Part shown: positions 42,765-51,850 of the stretch, in pieces
How the letters are laid out: each line of letters starts with the position of its first letter
Position numbering within the stretch: the first letter of the stretch is position 1
Origin: Aquimonas sp002352135
Lineage (GTDB): Bacteria > Pseudomonadota > Gammaproteobacteria > Xanthomonadales > Xanthomonadaceae
Assembly: GCA_035440755.1 (NCBI GenBank)
Contig: DAORND010000005.1
Span: forward strand, 19,414-83,413
DNA: 64,000 nucleotides
Direction of reading: 5' to 3'
Made by a program: the position numbers and the translations under genes
Notes under the pieces: generated by a model
What the model was told of the DNA's origin: nothing
The model's input: the letters and a program-made list of their open reading frames with translations, nothing else
The model's database searches: none

Positions 42765-44930
42765 TCAATCTGTCAGCGTGCCGTTCGCCTTGGGATACAC
42801 CTGCGCTGCCAATGCCTTGTCAGCTTTCAGCAGTTCGATGGCATCGACCAGGATATGCGCGCTCTCGCGCATCAAGGTGTCGATTTCGGGCTCGGCATCG
42901 GCGTTCAGATCTTCCTTGATGTCACGCTCGTCATCCTGCAGACCATCGTCTTCATTGGCCGCAAGTGCCTCGTCCTCGGCCTTGCCCAGCGCCTTGCGGG
43001 CTTCGGCGCGGGCCTTGCGTTTGGCTTCGTTTTCCGCGCGTTCGGTGCGTCGCGTGGCTTCGTTGAGCGAGATCAGCTTCTTGTCCCGCTGTGCCCGGTA
43101 GTCGGCGACATCCTGCGCCCACCAGATGAACTCCTGATCGGTGGCGGCGCGGGCATCATGCTGGGCCTGCAGACGCGGCACCAAGGGCGACAGATTGCCC
43201 ACGCTGGCATAGTTGGCCTTGCCAATCTCCGCCCAGGGCAGTGCGTTGTCGTACATGCTCTCGCCGTACTCGCTGGCATCCAGGGTGACCGGAAAGGCGA
43301 TGTCGGGCACGACGCCCTTGTGTTGAGTGGAGCCACCAGCAACGCGGAAGAATTGCGCAACGGTCATTTTCAAATGGCCGAGTTGGGACTCGCCACCCGG
43401 TGCAAAACGATCCAGATCAATCAAATTCTGCACCGTGCCCTTGCCAAAGGTGGGTTCGCCGATGATCAGGCCGCGACCATAGTCTTGAATCGCGCCGGCG
43501 AAAATCTCCGAAGCAGACGCCGATGCGCGGTTGACCATGACGGCCATCGGACCATCCCAGGCCACACCGGGCTTGGTGTCACTTTGCACGGCAATTCGGC
43601 GGCCTGCGTCGCGAACCTGCACGACGGGGCCTTGATCAATGAACAGCCCGGTGAGTTCGATGGCTTCGTCCAGCGATCCACCCCCGTTTTGACGCAGGTC
43701 GATCAGTACGCCGTCCACTTTTTCCTGCTTGAACTCGGCGAGGATCTTTTCGACGTCACGCGTGGCGGAGCGGTAGTCCGGCTCGTCACGACGGCGACCT
43801 TCGAAATCCTGATAGAAGGTTGGCAACAGGATCACGCCGATGCGGTGCGCCTCCTCGCCTTCGCCGACATCGACGATGACCTTTTTCGCCGCCTGTTCTT
43901 CCAGCTTGATCTTGTCGCGCGACAGCGAAACCAGGGTGTGTTCGCCATCCAGACCCGCCTCGGCGGGCAACACGTCGAGGCGGACCTTGCTGCCTTTCGG
44001 ACCACGAATCAGCTTGACCACGTCATCCACGCGCCAGCCGACCACATCGACCATCGGACCTTCTTCCTGGCCGACTGAGGCAATCCGGTCACCCACCTTC
44101 ACCTGTCCTGACAGACCTGCCGGGCCACCGGGGACGATAGAGCGGATCACCGTGTATTCCTCGTCATCCCGGCTCAACACCGCGCCGATGCCTTCCAGCG
44201 ACAGACTCATGGCGATGTTGAAGTTTTCCGAGGTGCGCGGATTCATGTAGGCGGTATGCGGCTCGATGGCGCCTGCATAGGCGTTCATGAAGGTCTGGAA
44301 CACGTCTTCGGAATCCAGTTCGCGCATGCGCTCGGCAAAATTGCGATAGCGCTTGCGCAGGGTCTTGCGAATGTCGTCCATCTCCTTGCCAGCCAGACGC
44401 AGACGCAGGATGTCGTTCTTCACCCGCAGTCGCCACAGCTCGTCCAGCTCGGCGCTGTCCTTGGCCCAAGCGGCGTCTTCGCGGTCCCAGCTATAGCTTT
44501 CGTCAACGGTGAAGTCCCAGTCTCCATCCAGCACCGCCAACTGATGCGCGATGCGTTCGCTCACGCGTTGCGTGTAGACATTGAACATGTCGAACGCTGG
44601 GCCGAGGTCATTGCTGGCCAGCGCGTCATCGAGCTGCAGACGCCAGGCACCGAACTTGTCGATATCGCCCTGCAGCAGGAACAGTTTGTCGCCGTCCAGG
44701 CTTTCGATATAGGCGTCGAACATCGCGCTGGACAGCTTGTCGTCCAGTGCGTGCGGGCTGTAGTGGAAGCGTGAGTTGCTGACCAGTTGTTCAACCCAGC
44801 GTGCCGCCATCACCTGCGTGTCATTGGCTTGCAGCGCCACGGTCGAACTGTTGCTGGACTCGGCATGCGTGAGCAGCGGTATGGCCAGTGCAGCAGACAG
44901 GAAAAGGGCGATTCGGGAGACGCGCAACAT
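42765..44930 (-). CDS. prc: Carboxy-terminal processing protease Prc (Tsp)
   Basis: Prc degrades or trims periplasmic proteins, including peptidoglycan hydrolases and ssrA-tagged chains. The 721-residue precursor has a signal peptide (1-23), an N-terminal helical domain, a PDZ domain (about 235-335, with IRSIVPGGPAGLSGQVKVGD) and the S41 catalytic domain with NRASASASEIFAGAIQDYG (nucleophile Ser near 470-474) and EPTFGKGTVQ (general-base Lys497). A charged Lys/Arg/Ala coiled region lies near 625-660. ATG at 44928-44930 follows GAGG. SugE lies upstream in the same direction, with a hairpin between. Confidence 0.95.
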   Translation of the reverse strand: MLRVSRIALFLSAALAIPLLTHAESSNSSTVALQANDTQVMAARWVEQLVSNSRFHYSPHALDDKLSSAMFDAYIESLDGDKLFLLQGDIDKFGAWRLQLDDALASNDLGPAFDMFNVYTQRVSERIAHQLAVLDGDWDFTVDESYSWDREDAAWAKDSAELDELWRLRVKNDILRLRLAGKEMDDIRKTLRKRYRNFAERMRELDSEDVFQTFMNAYAGAIEPHTAYMNPRTSENFNIAMSLSLEGIGAVLSRDDEEYTVIRSIVPGGPAGLSGQVKVGDRIASVGQEEGPMVDVVGWRVDDVVKLIRGPKGSKVRLDVLPAEAGLDGEHTLVSLSRDKIKLEEQAAKKVIVDVGEGEEAHRIGVILLPTFYQDFEGRRRDEPDYRSATRDVEKILAEFKQEKVDGVLIDLRQNGGGSLDEAIELTGLFIDQGPVVQVRDAGRRIAVQSDTKPGVAWDGPMAVMVNRASASASEIFAGAIQDYGRGLIIGEPTFGKGTVQNLIDLDRFAPGGESQLGHLKMTVAQFFRVAGGSTQHKGVVPDIAFPVTLDASEYGESMYDNALPWAEIGKANYASVGNLSPLVPRLQAQHDARAATDQEFIWWAQDVADYRAQRDKKLISLNEATRRTERAENEAKRKARAEARKALGKAEDEALAANEDDGLQDDERDIKEDLNADAEPEIDTLMRESAHILVDAIELLKADKALAAQVYPKANGTLTD

Positions 44931-44982
44931 GCAGGAATCCTCAAAGATGGGCAGCGGACGGTCCGCGCCGCAAAAGTGGCAA

Positions 44983-45012
44983 TGGGAACGCAGTGTGCAC
45001 CGCGAGTTCCCA
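44983..45012 (-). terminator. Hairpin between sugE and prc
   Basis: TGGGAAC at 44983-44989 pairs with GTTCCCA at 45006-45012, with possible inner pairs CGC/GCG. On the minus strand a TTTT lies ten bases downstream. It may end the sugE transcript. Confidence 0.45.
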
Positions 45013-45093
45013 CGATGCAGCAGATTGCCTTGCTGAAGTATGCATCGGCCTGTGCCTTTGGTCGTGCACGGATCGTCAGCGCAAGCGGTGGGT

Positions 45094-45438
45094 TCAGGCC
45101 GCTTCCTGCAGTTGCAGCCCGATGATGCCGACGATGATCGCGCCGACACACAGCAGCCGCATCGCATTCGCCGGTTCCTGCAGCCAGAGGATGCCAATCG
45201 CCGTTGCGCCGATCGCGCCGATACCCGACCACACCGCATAGGCCGTGCCGACCGGCAGCAGCCTCATGCTCAGACCGATCAGCCATACGCTGAGGATGCC
45301 GGTGCCAATCGACAGCAGGCTCGGCCAAAGACGGGTGAAGCCTTCCGAGTACTTCATGGCGATGGCGAAAACCACTTCCAGCACACCGGAGACGATGACC
45401 GCCGTCCAGGCGGCAAAGGGCGTGGTGAGACTGAGCAT
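45094..45438 (-). CDS. sugE: SugE/Gdx-type small multidrug resistance protein (guanidinium exporter)
   Basis: This 114-residue four-helix dimeric transporter exchanges protons for guanidinium or quaternary ammonium compounds. The essential glutamate is Glu21 in VSGVLEVVFAIAMKYS, and KYSEGFTRLWPS and LPVGTAYAVWSGIGAIGA are the Gdx-type markers (Gly-Ile-Gly and Lys-Tyr-Ser) that separate it from EmrE. It is divergent from the acid phosphatase gene across 92 bases. I looked for a guanidine riboswitch there and did not find one. Confidence 0.9.
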   Translation of the reverse strand: MLSLTTPFAAWTAVIVSGVLEVVFAIAMKYSEGFTRLWPSLLSIGTGILSVWLIGLSMRLLPVGTAYAVWSGIGAIGATAIGILWLQEPANAMRLLCVGAIIVGIIGLQLQEAA

Positions 45439-45530
45439 GCAGACACTCCTGAAGCAGCAGGGCAGGGACCTGGCACGGTGCGGACACATCGGCCTGCTAC
45501 CATCCTCGCACCTGTTTGCCGGATGTCGCC

Positions 45531-46394
45531 ATGACTGCTTTTCGCCCCGCTCTACTGAGTTTCGCTTTGCTGCTGTCGGCCTGTGCCAGCACACCGACGG
45601 CCTTGCCGCCACCCGCCATGACAGCGACCGCCGCCACAGGCGTGCACGACAATCTGAATGCCACGCTGTGGATGCAGAGCGCTGCCGAGTATCAGGCCGC
45701 CACGTTGGGCAGCTATGCGCAGGCGCGGCAATCGCTCGACGCCGCCCTAGCCGACACCGCGATCAACGCCTTGCCCGTATCCGAGCAGAGCCAAGGCTTC
45801 GAGTCACTGCCGCCCGCGATCATCACCGACGCGGACGAAACCCTGATCGACAACTCGCCGTTTCAGGCGCGTCGCATCCGTGACGGCGGCGATTTCGATC
45901 CGGCCACCTGGGCGGCCTGGTCGAACGAACGCAAGGCACGCGCCATTCCGGGTGCCGTGGCCTTCGCGCAATACGCCGCCCGTCGCGGCGTCACCGTCTA
46001 CTACGTCACCAATCGCGACCACGCCAGCGAATACCAGGCCACCGCCGACAACCTTCGCGCCTTGGGATTTCCGTTGGCCGAAGACAACAGCAACCTGCTG
46101 CTGCGTGGCGACCCGCGCGCACCCGGCAAGGAGAAGGGCGAACGGCGGCGTCTCGTGGCGAAAGATCATCGCGTCGTGCTGCTGCTGGGCGACAACCTCG
46201 GCGATTTTCTCGACGGCGTGGGCGGCGATGTCGCCGCACGCGAAAACCTGATCGCGCCGTATGCCGATTGGTGGGGCAGCCGCTGGATCATGTTGCCCAA
46301 TCCTTCCTACGGCTCGTGGGAAAGCGCCGTGTTGAAAGCTTGTGGCGAACAACCCGCCACCGCCTGCAAGCGCGAGGCGCTGCGCTATGACTGA
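45531..46394 (+). CDS. HAD-family acid phosphatase lipoprotein, e(P4)-like
   Basis: The 287-residue protein is a class B/C acid phosphatase of the HAD superfamily. The signal ends in the lipobox LSAC (about 17-20), placing it in the envelope. The catalytic motif is ITDADETLIDNS at about 98-109 (nucleophile Asp, then Asp), followed by YYVTNRDH and LLLGDNLGDFLDG, the last two HAD motifs. Haemophilus e(P4) uses this chemistry to dephosphorylate NMN and nucleotides; a role in nucleotide salvage fits its overlap of eight bases with pyrF. ATG 45531 is preferred over an upstream GTG-like start. Confidence 0.9.
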   Translation: MTAFRPALLSFALLLSACASTPTALPPPAMTATAATGVHDNLNATLWMQSAAEYQAATLGSYAQARQSLDAALADTAINALPVSEQSQGFESLPPAIITDADETLIDNSPFQARRIRDGGDFDPATWAAWSNERKARAIPGAVAFAQYAARRGVTVYYVTNRDHASEYQATADNLRALGFPLAEDNSNLLLRGDPRAPGKEKGERRRLVAKDHRVVLLLGDNLGDFLDGVGGDVAARENLIAPYADWWGSRWIMLPNPSYGSWESAVLKACGEQPATACKREALRYD

Positions 46395-47088
46395 GTTGCG
46401 CGAGCGCCTGATCTTCGCGCTGGACGTGCCCACCGCAGATGAAGCAAGGCAGTGGATTGCGCGGCTTGGCGATGCCGTGCAGTTCTACAAGATCGGCATG
46501 GAACTGCTGACCTCCGGTGACTACTTCCGCGTGCTCGACGAACTGGCCGCCGCAGGCAAACGCATCTTCGTCGACCTCAAGTTCCACGATGTGCCTGCCA
46601 CCGTCGGCCACACTCTCAAGGGACTCAGTCGCCATCCCGTCGACTTCTGCACCATCCACGGCCAGCAGCGCGCCATGATGCAGGCCGCCGCCGACAACAA
46701 GGGCGACATCCGCCTGCTCGCCGTCACCGTGCTGACCTCTATGGATGCCGAAGACCTGCGCGATCAAGGCATCCAGCGCAGCCCCGCCGAACAGGTCGTG
46801 CAACGCGCCCAAGCCGCTCGCGACAGCGGCTGCGATGGCGTGATCGCCTCCGGCCAGGAAGCCGCCCTGATCCGCGCCGCCACCGCCGACGACTTCCTCA
46901 TCGTCTGCCCCGGCATCCGTCCTGCTGGACCGGCGGGCGACGACCAGAAACGCACCGTCGACGTCCCCACCGCCTTCAGCAACGGTGCCCACTACATCGT
47001 CGTGGGCCGCCCCATCCGCCAAGCCCCAGACCCGCGCGCAGAAGCGGAACGGATACAGGCGCAGATCGCGGTTGTGTTGGGGAAATGA
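46387..47088 (+). CDS. pyrF: Orotidine 5'-phosphate decarboxylase
   Basis: PyrF converts OMP to UMP, the last step of pyrimidine synthesis. The 233-residue TIM barrel begins LIFALDVPTADEARQW and has FVDLKFHDVPATVGHTL at about 59-75, which contains the Asp-x-Lys-x-x-Asp catalytic array, plus VCPGIRPAGPAGDDQKR near 171-187 and HYIVVGRPI near 199. Its ATG lies inside the end of the acid phosphatase gene (ATGACTGA). Convergent with eda, six bases between stops. Confidence 0.97.
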   Translation: MTELRERLIFALDVPTADEARQWIARLGDAVQFYKIGMELLTSGDYFRVLDELAAAGKRIFVDLKFHDVPATVGHTLKGLSRHPVDFCTIHGQQRAMMQAAADNKGDIRLLAVTVLTSMDAEDLRDQGIQRSPAEQVVQRAQAARDSGCDGVIASGQEAALIRAATADDFLIVCPGIRPAGPAGDDQKRTVDVPTAFSNGAHYIVVGRPIRQAPDPRAEAERIQAQIAVVLGK

Positions 47089-47094
47089 GGCGAG

Positions 47095-47736
47095 TTAGCG
47101 CAGACCCTTCGCCGCCTTTGCCAAGGCCTCGATCCGTGCCCAATCGCCACTCTGCACCGCGTCTGCCGGGGTGAGCCAAGAGCCGCCCACGGCGTGCAGG
47201 TTGGGGAGTTTCAGGTAGCTGGCGGCGTTGTCGGGGCCGATGCCGCCGGTGGCGACGAAGCCGAGCTGCGGCAGTGGGCCGCCGATGCCTTTGAGGGCGG
47301 CGACGCCGCCTGCGGCTTCGGCGGGGAAGAACTTCAGCAGTCGATAGCCTTCGTCCATCAGATGCATGCATTCGCTGGCGGTGGCAGCACCGGGCAGCCA
47401 AGGCAGTTCGTGCTCGCGTGCGGCGGCGAGCAGGCGAGGGCTGCTGCCAGGGGAAACGGCGAAGCGCGCACCGGCTTTCCAGGCGGCATCGAGTTGTTCT
47501 GGCGTCAGCACCGTGCCGACGCCGACCACCGCGCCTTCCACTTCGGCGGCGACGGCGCGAATGGCTTCCAGGGCAGCCGGTGTGCGCAGGGTGATTTCGA
47601 TGGCGGGAATACCGCCCGCGACCAGGGCGCGGGCCAGTCCGACCGCTTGCGCGACCGCATCGACAACGACGACGGGAATCACCGGTGCCAGACCGGCGAT
47701 GTGTTGCAGCGTGGCGAGTTGCTGATCGTTGGGCAT
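47095..47736 (-). CDS. eda: KDPG aldolase
   Basis: Eda cleaves 2-keto-3-deoxy-6-phosphogluconate to pyruvate and glyceraldehyde 3-phosphate, the last step of the Entner-Doudoroff route. The 213-residue protein shows AIEITLRTPAALEAIR at about 45-60 (catalytic Glu), GAVVGVGTVL, and LLKFFPAEAAGGVAALKG at about 133-150, with the Schiff-base Lys135. GGIGPDNAASYL closes the phosphate site. It is the last gene of zwf-pgl-edd-eda, ten bases after edd. Confidence 0.97.
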   Translation of the reverse strand: MPNDQQLATLQHIAGLAPVIPVVVVDAVAQAVGLARALVAGGIPAIEITLRTPAALEAIRAVAAEVEGAVVGVGTVLTPEQLDAAWKAGARFAVSPGSSPRLLAAAREHELPWLPGAATASECMHLMDEGYRLLKFFPAEAAGGVAALKGIGGPLPQLGFVATGGIGPDNAASYLKLPNLHAVGGSWLTPADAVQSGDWARIEALAKAAKGLR

Positions 47737-47746
47737 GGTCGAATCC

Positions 47747-49564
47747 TCAGAAAATGCTGGCGCCAAGGTCGGCGCTGCCGACGCGTTGCCTGAACACGCT
47801 GAACAGTTCGCGACCGAGACCGACATGCGCGGCGCTCAGATCTTGCGTGGCCGCTGTGCGGGCGGCCCATTCCTGCGCATCGACGAGAACTTGCAGGACT
47901 CCGTTGGCGGCATCCAGACGCACGATGTCGCCATCGCGCAGACGGGCAATCGGTCCGCCGTTGGCGGCTTCCGGGGTGATGTGGATGGCGGCGGGCACTT
48001 GTCCCGAGGCCCCCGACATGCGGCCATCGGTGAGCAGGGCGACACGCAGGCCGCGCTTCTGCAGCACGGCCAGCGGCGGGGTGAGCTTGTGCAGTTCGGG
48101 CATGCCGTTCGCTGCCGGTCCCTGGAAGCGCACGACGACGATCACGTCGGCGTTGAACTCGCCGCGTTCGAAGGCGCGTTTGACCTCGTCCTGCTCGTGG
48201 AAGACGCGCACCGGCGCTTCGATGCAAAAGCGATCCTCCGGCACCGCCGAGACCTTGATGACGGCTTGGCCGAGTTCGCCCTGCAGCAGGCGCAGGCCGC
48301 CATCCGGGCGGAAGGCTTGCGTCAGCGGGCGCAGCACCTCGGTATCGGCGCTGTGCTCGGCTACCGCTGACCATTGCAGTTGATCGTCCTGAAGTTGCGC
48401 GACTTGCGCGTAGTCGGCCAGCGAGCCACCCCAGACAGTTTGCGCGTCAAGATGCAGCAATCCTGCGCTACCCAGTTCGCGGATCAGAAAGCCCATGCCG
48501 CCAGCGTGCTGGAAGTGGTTCACGTCGGCCTTGCCATTCGGATAAACGCGCGCCAGCAGCGGCACAACGGCCGACAACGCGTCGAAGTCTTCCCAGCGCA
48601 GTTCGATGCCTGCCGCACGCGCCATCGCCACCAGATGCAGCAGGTGATTGGTCGAGCCGCCGGTAGCATGCAGGCCGACGACCGCATTGATGAAACTGCG
48701 TTCGTCGAGCAGTCGTCCCAGCGGGCGGTAGTCGGTGCCTTGCGAGGTCAGTTGCAGCACGCGTTCGACGGCGGCATCGGTCAGTGCGCTGCGCAGCGCG
48801 GTGCCGGGATTGACGAAACTCGCACCGGGCAGATGCAGGCCCATGATTTCCATCAGCATCTGATTGGAATTGGCGGTGCCGTAGAAGGTGCAGGTGCCGG
48901 GGCTGTGATACGAGGCGGCTTCGGCTTCCAGCAATTCATCGCGGTTGGCCTTGCCTTCGGCATAGCGTTGGCGGACGGCGGATTTCTGTTCGTTGGGCAA
49001 ACCGCTGGGCATCGGTCCGGCGGGAATGAACACGGTCGGCAAATGCCCAAACGACAGCGCGCCGATCAGCATGCCGGGCACGATCTTGTCGCAAATGCCC
49101 AGACAGACCACAGCATCGAACATGTCGTGCGACAGGCCGACGGCGGTGCCCATGGCGATCAGGTCCCGCGAGAACAGCGACAACTCCATGCCCGCCTGTC
49201 CCTGGGTGACGCCATCGCACATCGCAGGCACGCCGCCGGCGACTTGCGCGGTCGCGCCAAGACGGCGCGCGGTGGCGCGGATCTGCTCGGGATACAGCTC
49301 GTAGGGCTGATGCGCCGACAGCATGTCGTTGTAGGCGCTGACGATGCCGATATTGGGTGTGCGCAGGCCGCGCAGATGCTGTTTGTCGGCGTTATTGCAG
49401 GCCGCGAAGCCGTGCGCGAGATTGCCGCAGGACAAGGCGCGGCGCTGCGTGCCTTCGGCGCGCGCGGCATCGATGCGCGCCAGATACGCGGCGCGACGGG
49501 CGGCGCTGCGTTGACGCAGGCGTTCGGTGACTTCAACGAGGACGGGATGCAATGGAGCGGACAT
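47747..49564 (-). CDS. edd: 6-phosphogluconate dehydratase
   Basis: Edd removes water from 6-phosphogluconate to give KDPG. The 605-residue IlvD/Edd-family protein has the three cysteines that hold its iron-sulfur cluster: VPAMCDGVTQGQ near 117-128, VVCLGICDKIVPG near 155-167 and PGTCTFYGTANSNQM near 225-239. GRMSGASGQVPAAIHITPE is the C-terminal signature. Start MSAPLHP at 49562-49564 is favoured; a five-residue longer form is possible. It lies between pgl and eda. Confidence 0.97.
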   Translation of the reverse strand: MSAPLHPVLVEVTERLRQRSAARRAAYLARIDAARAEGTQRRALSCGNLAHGFAACNNADKQHLRGLRTPNIGIVSAYNDMLSAHQPYELYPEQIRATARRLGATAQVAGGVPAMCDGVTQGQAGMELSLFSRDLIAMGTAVGLSHDMFDAVVCLGICDKIVPGMLIGALSFGHLPTVFIPAGPMPSGLPNEQKSAVRQRYAEGKANRDELLEAEAASYHSPGTCTFYGTANSNQMLMEIMGLHLPGASFVNPGTALRSALTDAAVERVLQLTSQGTDYRPLGRLLDERSFINAVVGLHATGGSTNHLLHLVAMARAAGIELRWEDFDALSAVVPLLARVYPNGKADVNHFQHAGGMGFLIRELGSAGLLHLDAQTVWGGSLADYAQVAQLQDDQLQWSAVAEHSADTEVLRPLTQAFRPDGGLRLLQGELGQAVIKVSAVPEDRFCIEAPVRVFHEQDEVKRAFERGEFNADVIVVVRFQGPAANGMPELHKLTPPLAVLQKRGLRVALLTDGRMSGASGQVPAAIHITPEAANGGPIARLRDGDIVRLDAANGVLQVLVDAQEWAARTAATQDLSAAHVGLGRELFSVFRQRVGSADLGASIF

Positions 49565-49582
49565 GATGGTTCTCCTCACGAC

Positions 49583-50278
49583 TCAGTCGCAGGTATGCAC
49601 ATCGGCGCGGGCACCGGCGGCGGCCAGCACGCGGGCAATCGGCAGATCGCGGCTCGCCAGTGCTTGGCGCAGCACTTGTTGTTTGCCTTGTCCTTCGATG
49701 TGCAGATGGATATGACGCGCGCTGGCCAGCGTCGGCAAGGTCAGCGTGATACGCGGCTCGGGTGCGCCGGGCGCGTGCATCGGCAGCGCGATGTCGCTGC
49801 AGTCCGGTGCCATCGCGCGACTGAGCTGATCGCCTTGCGGAAACAGCGATGCGGTGTGGCCATCATTGCCCATGCCGAGCAGCAGGACATCGATCGGCAG
49901 GCAGCAGTCGTACAGCGCGGTGCTGTATTCGCGTGCGGCATCGTCAATGTCGAGATCGTCGCGGAACATCGGCAGAAAGCGCGCTGCGGTGGCCGCATTG
50001 CGAAGCAAGGTCTGCTCGGCCAGCGCTGCATTCGAGCGCGGATCGCTGTTCGGCACCCAGCGTTCGTCGGCCAGGGTAACGGTGACCGCCGACCAATCCA
50101 GGCTGGTTTGCGACAGTGTTTCCAGCAGACGGCGCGGCGTGCTGCCACCCGAGATCACCAGCAAGGCTTTGCCGCGCGCGGCAATGGCCTGTTGCAGTTC
50201 GGCTTGGATTTGCGCCGCGAGTGACTCGGCGAGCACCGCCGCAGAGGCGTGTGTGGTGATTCGTGGATCAGCCGGCAT
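49583..50278 (-). CDS. pgl: 6-phosphogluconolactonase
   Basis: Pgl hydrolyses 6-phosphogluconolactone made by Zwf. The 231-residue DevB-type protein has LLVISGGSTPRRLLETL at about 38-54 (phosphate loop), VTLADERWVPNSDPRSN at about 66-82 and LLLGMGNDGHTASLFP at about 132-147 (catalytic His), all diagnostic. Its ATG at 50276-50278 overlaps the zwf stop by 11 bases, so the two are coupled, matching their consecutive reactions. Confidence 0.96.
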   Translation of the reverse strand: MPADPRITTHASAAVLAESLAAQIQAELQQAIAARGKALLVISGGSTPRRLLETLSQTSLDWSAVTVTLADERWVPNSDPRSNAALAEQTLLRNAATAARFLPMFRDDLDIDDAAREYSTALYDCCLPIDVLLLGMGNDGHTASLFPQGDQLSRAMAPDCSDIALPMHAPGAPEPRITLTLPTLASARHIHLHIEGQGKQQVLRQALASRDLPIARVLAAAGARADVHTCD

Positions 50279-51731
50279 CGTCGTTCCAGGTGCGTCCGTC
50301 GCGTTCAATCAGGGCCACGGCGGCACTCGGTCCCCAGCTGCCTGCGGTGTAGGGTTTCGGTGCCTCGTGGCTGTTCGCCCACGCTGCCAGAATCTGATCG
50401 GCCCAGCGCCAACCGGCTTCCACCTCGTCGCGACGCATGAACAGCATCGGATTGCCGCGCACCACATCGCCGAGCAGTCGTTCGTAGGCATCGACATGAC
50501 GGACATTGAAGGTTTCCGCAAAGCTCATGTCCATCGCGACATGGCGTAGACGCATGCCGCCTGGACCGGGCACCTTGTTCATCAGCCAGAACTTCACGCC
50601 TTCGTCCGGCTGCAGTCGCAGCACCAGTTTGTTCGACTGCAGTGGACCGGCGCTGGGTTCGAAGATCGAATGCGGCACGCTGCGGAAGGTGACGACGATT
50701 TCCGACAGGCGTTCGGGCATGCGCTTGCCGGTGCGCAGATAGAAGGGCACGCCCGCCCAGCGCCAGTTGGCGACTTCGGCCTTGATCGCGACGAAGGTTT
50801 CGGTATCGGAGGCGTGGCCGAGTTCGTCGATATAGCCCGGCGCGCTCTGGCCGTTGGCCGCACCGGCGCGATACTGGCCGCGCACGGTCAGTTGTGCCGC
50901 GTTGCTCGCATCGATAGGCTTGAGTGCGCGCAGCACCTTGAGTTTTTCATCGCGAATGGCATCGGCGGAAAACGCGGCTGGCGGCTCCATCGCCACCAGG
51001 CAGAGCAACTGCAGCAGATGGTTCTGCACCATGTCTCGCAGCGCGCCGGACTTGTCGTAGTAAGGTCCGCGCGATTCCACGCCGACCGTTTCGGCCACCG
51101 TGATCTGTACGTGGTCGATGTGCGCCGCATTCCACAAAGGCTCGAACAGCGCATTGCCAAAGCGCAGCGCGGTGAGGTTCTGGACGGTCTCCTTGCCCAG
51201 ATAGTGATCGATGCGATAGGTCTGCTGCTCGGAGAAGAAGCGTCCCACGGCATCGTTGATGCGTGCGGCGCTGGCGAGGTCGCGACCGATCGGCTTCTCG
51301 ATCACCACCCGCGATTGCCCAGCGGCCAGTCCGTGGCTGTGCAGGCCTTCGCAGATCGGCACGAAGATGTCCGGACTGGTGGCCAGATAGAACACCCGCA
51401 CGCGCTCGCCGACCCGCAGCACCTCCTGCGCAAAACTCTGCCAGCCTTCGGCGCTGGTCACATCTAGGGCGTGGAAGTCGAGCAATGGAAGGAAGTCCGC
51501 CAAACCGGCGTGGTCGCCTTTTCCGCTCAGTGCTTGCTGGACGCGCTCGCGATACTGCGCGCTGCTGAAACCGTGGTCGCGGGCGACAGCGATCACCCGG
51601 CTCCCGGGCGGCATCTGGCCATCATTGAAGCGATGCAGCAAAGCAGGCAGCAACTTGCGCATCGCGAGGTCGCCGGTACCGCCAAAGATCACCAGATCAA
51701 AGGGCTCAACCGGCGCGGAATGCGGTGTCAT
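50268..51731 (-). CDS. zwf: Glucose-6-phosphate 1-dehydrogenase
   Basis: Zwf oxidises glucose 6-phosphate to the lactone with NADP or NAD. The 487-residue protein has the dinucleotide loop LVIFGGTGDLAMRKLLPAL at about 12-30, VIEKPIGRDLASA, and the active site RIDHYLGKETVQNL at about 177-190. It is the first gene of the Entner-Doudoroff operon; ATG 51729-51731 follows GGAG. Repeated ACCA elements near its promoter suggest control by the divergent GntR protein. Confidence 0.97.
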   Translation of the reverse strand: MTPHSAPVEPFDLVIFGGTGDLAMRKLLPALLHRFNDGQMPPGSRVIAVARDHGFSSAQYRERVQQALSGKGDHAGLADFLPLLDFHALDVTSAEGWQSFAQEVLRVGERVRVFYLATSPDIFVPICEGLHSHGLAAGQSRVVIEKPIGRDLASAARINDAVGRFFSEQQTYRIDHYLGKETVQNLTALRFGNALFEPLWNAAHIDHVQITVAETVGVESRGPYYDKSGALRDMVQNHLLQLLCLVAMEPPAAFSADAIRDEKLKVLRALKPIDASNAAQLTVRGQYRAGAANGQSAPGYIDELGHASDTETFVAIKAEVANWRWAGVPFYLRTGKRMPERLSEIVVTFRSVPHSIFEPSAGPLQSNKLVLRLQPDEGVKFWLMNKVPGPGGMRLRHVAMDMSFAETFNVRHVDAYERLLGDVVRGNPMLFMRRDEVEAGWRWADQILAAWANSHEAPKPYTAGSWGPSAAVALIERDGRTWNDDAG

Positions 51732-51747
51732 ATCGACTCCAGTGACA

Positions 51748-51765
51748 ATACCAAAAAAATACCAC
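51748..51765 (-). promoter_or_regulatory. Candidate GntR operator at the zwf promoter
   Basis: ATACCA occurs at 51748-51753 and again as ATACCAC at 51759-51765, one helical turn (11 bases) apart. The second copy covers the probable -10 (TGGTAT on the minus strand), 16 bases from a TTGTGC -35 at 51781-51786, so binding would block zwf transcription. Confidence 0.5.
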
Positions 51766-51827
51766 ATGACGTTTTGTACCGCACAATTTACCGTCTTGCG
51801 CAGTAAATACAAGCAGTGCATGCTTTT

Positions 51828-51845
51828 GTGGTCTTTCAGTGGTAT
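51828..51845 (+). promoter_or_regulatory. Candidate GntR operator before the gntR gene
   Basis: GTGGTC at 51828-51833 and GTGGTAT at 51839-51845 are 11 bases apart and are the complement of the zwf-side pair. The second copy lies six bases before the gntR start codon, which suggests autoregulation. Confidence 0.5.
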
Positions 51846-51850
51846 CTAAA

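Noticed and set aside
45439..45530. Guanidine riboswitch before sugE/gdx
   Set aside because: Neither the ykkC signatures nor the paired ACGR hairpins of the mini-ykkC type are present in the 92-base spacer.
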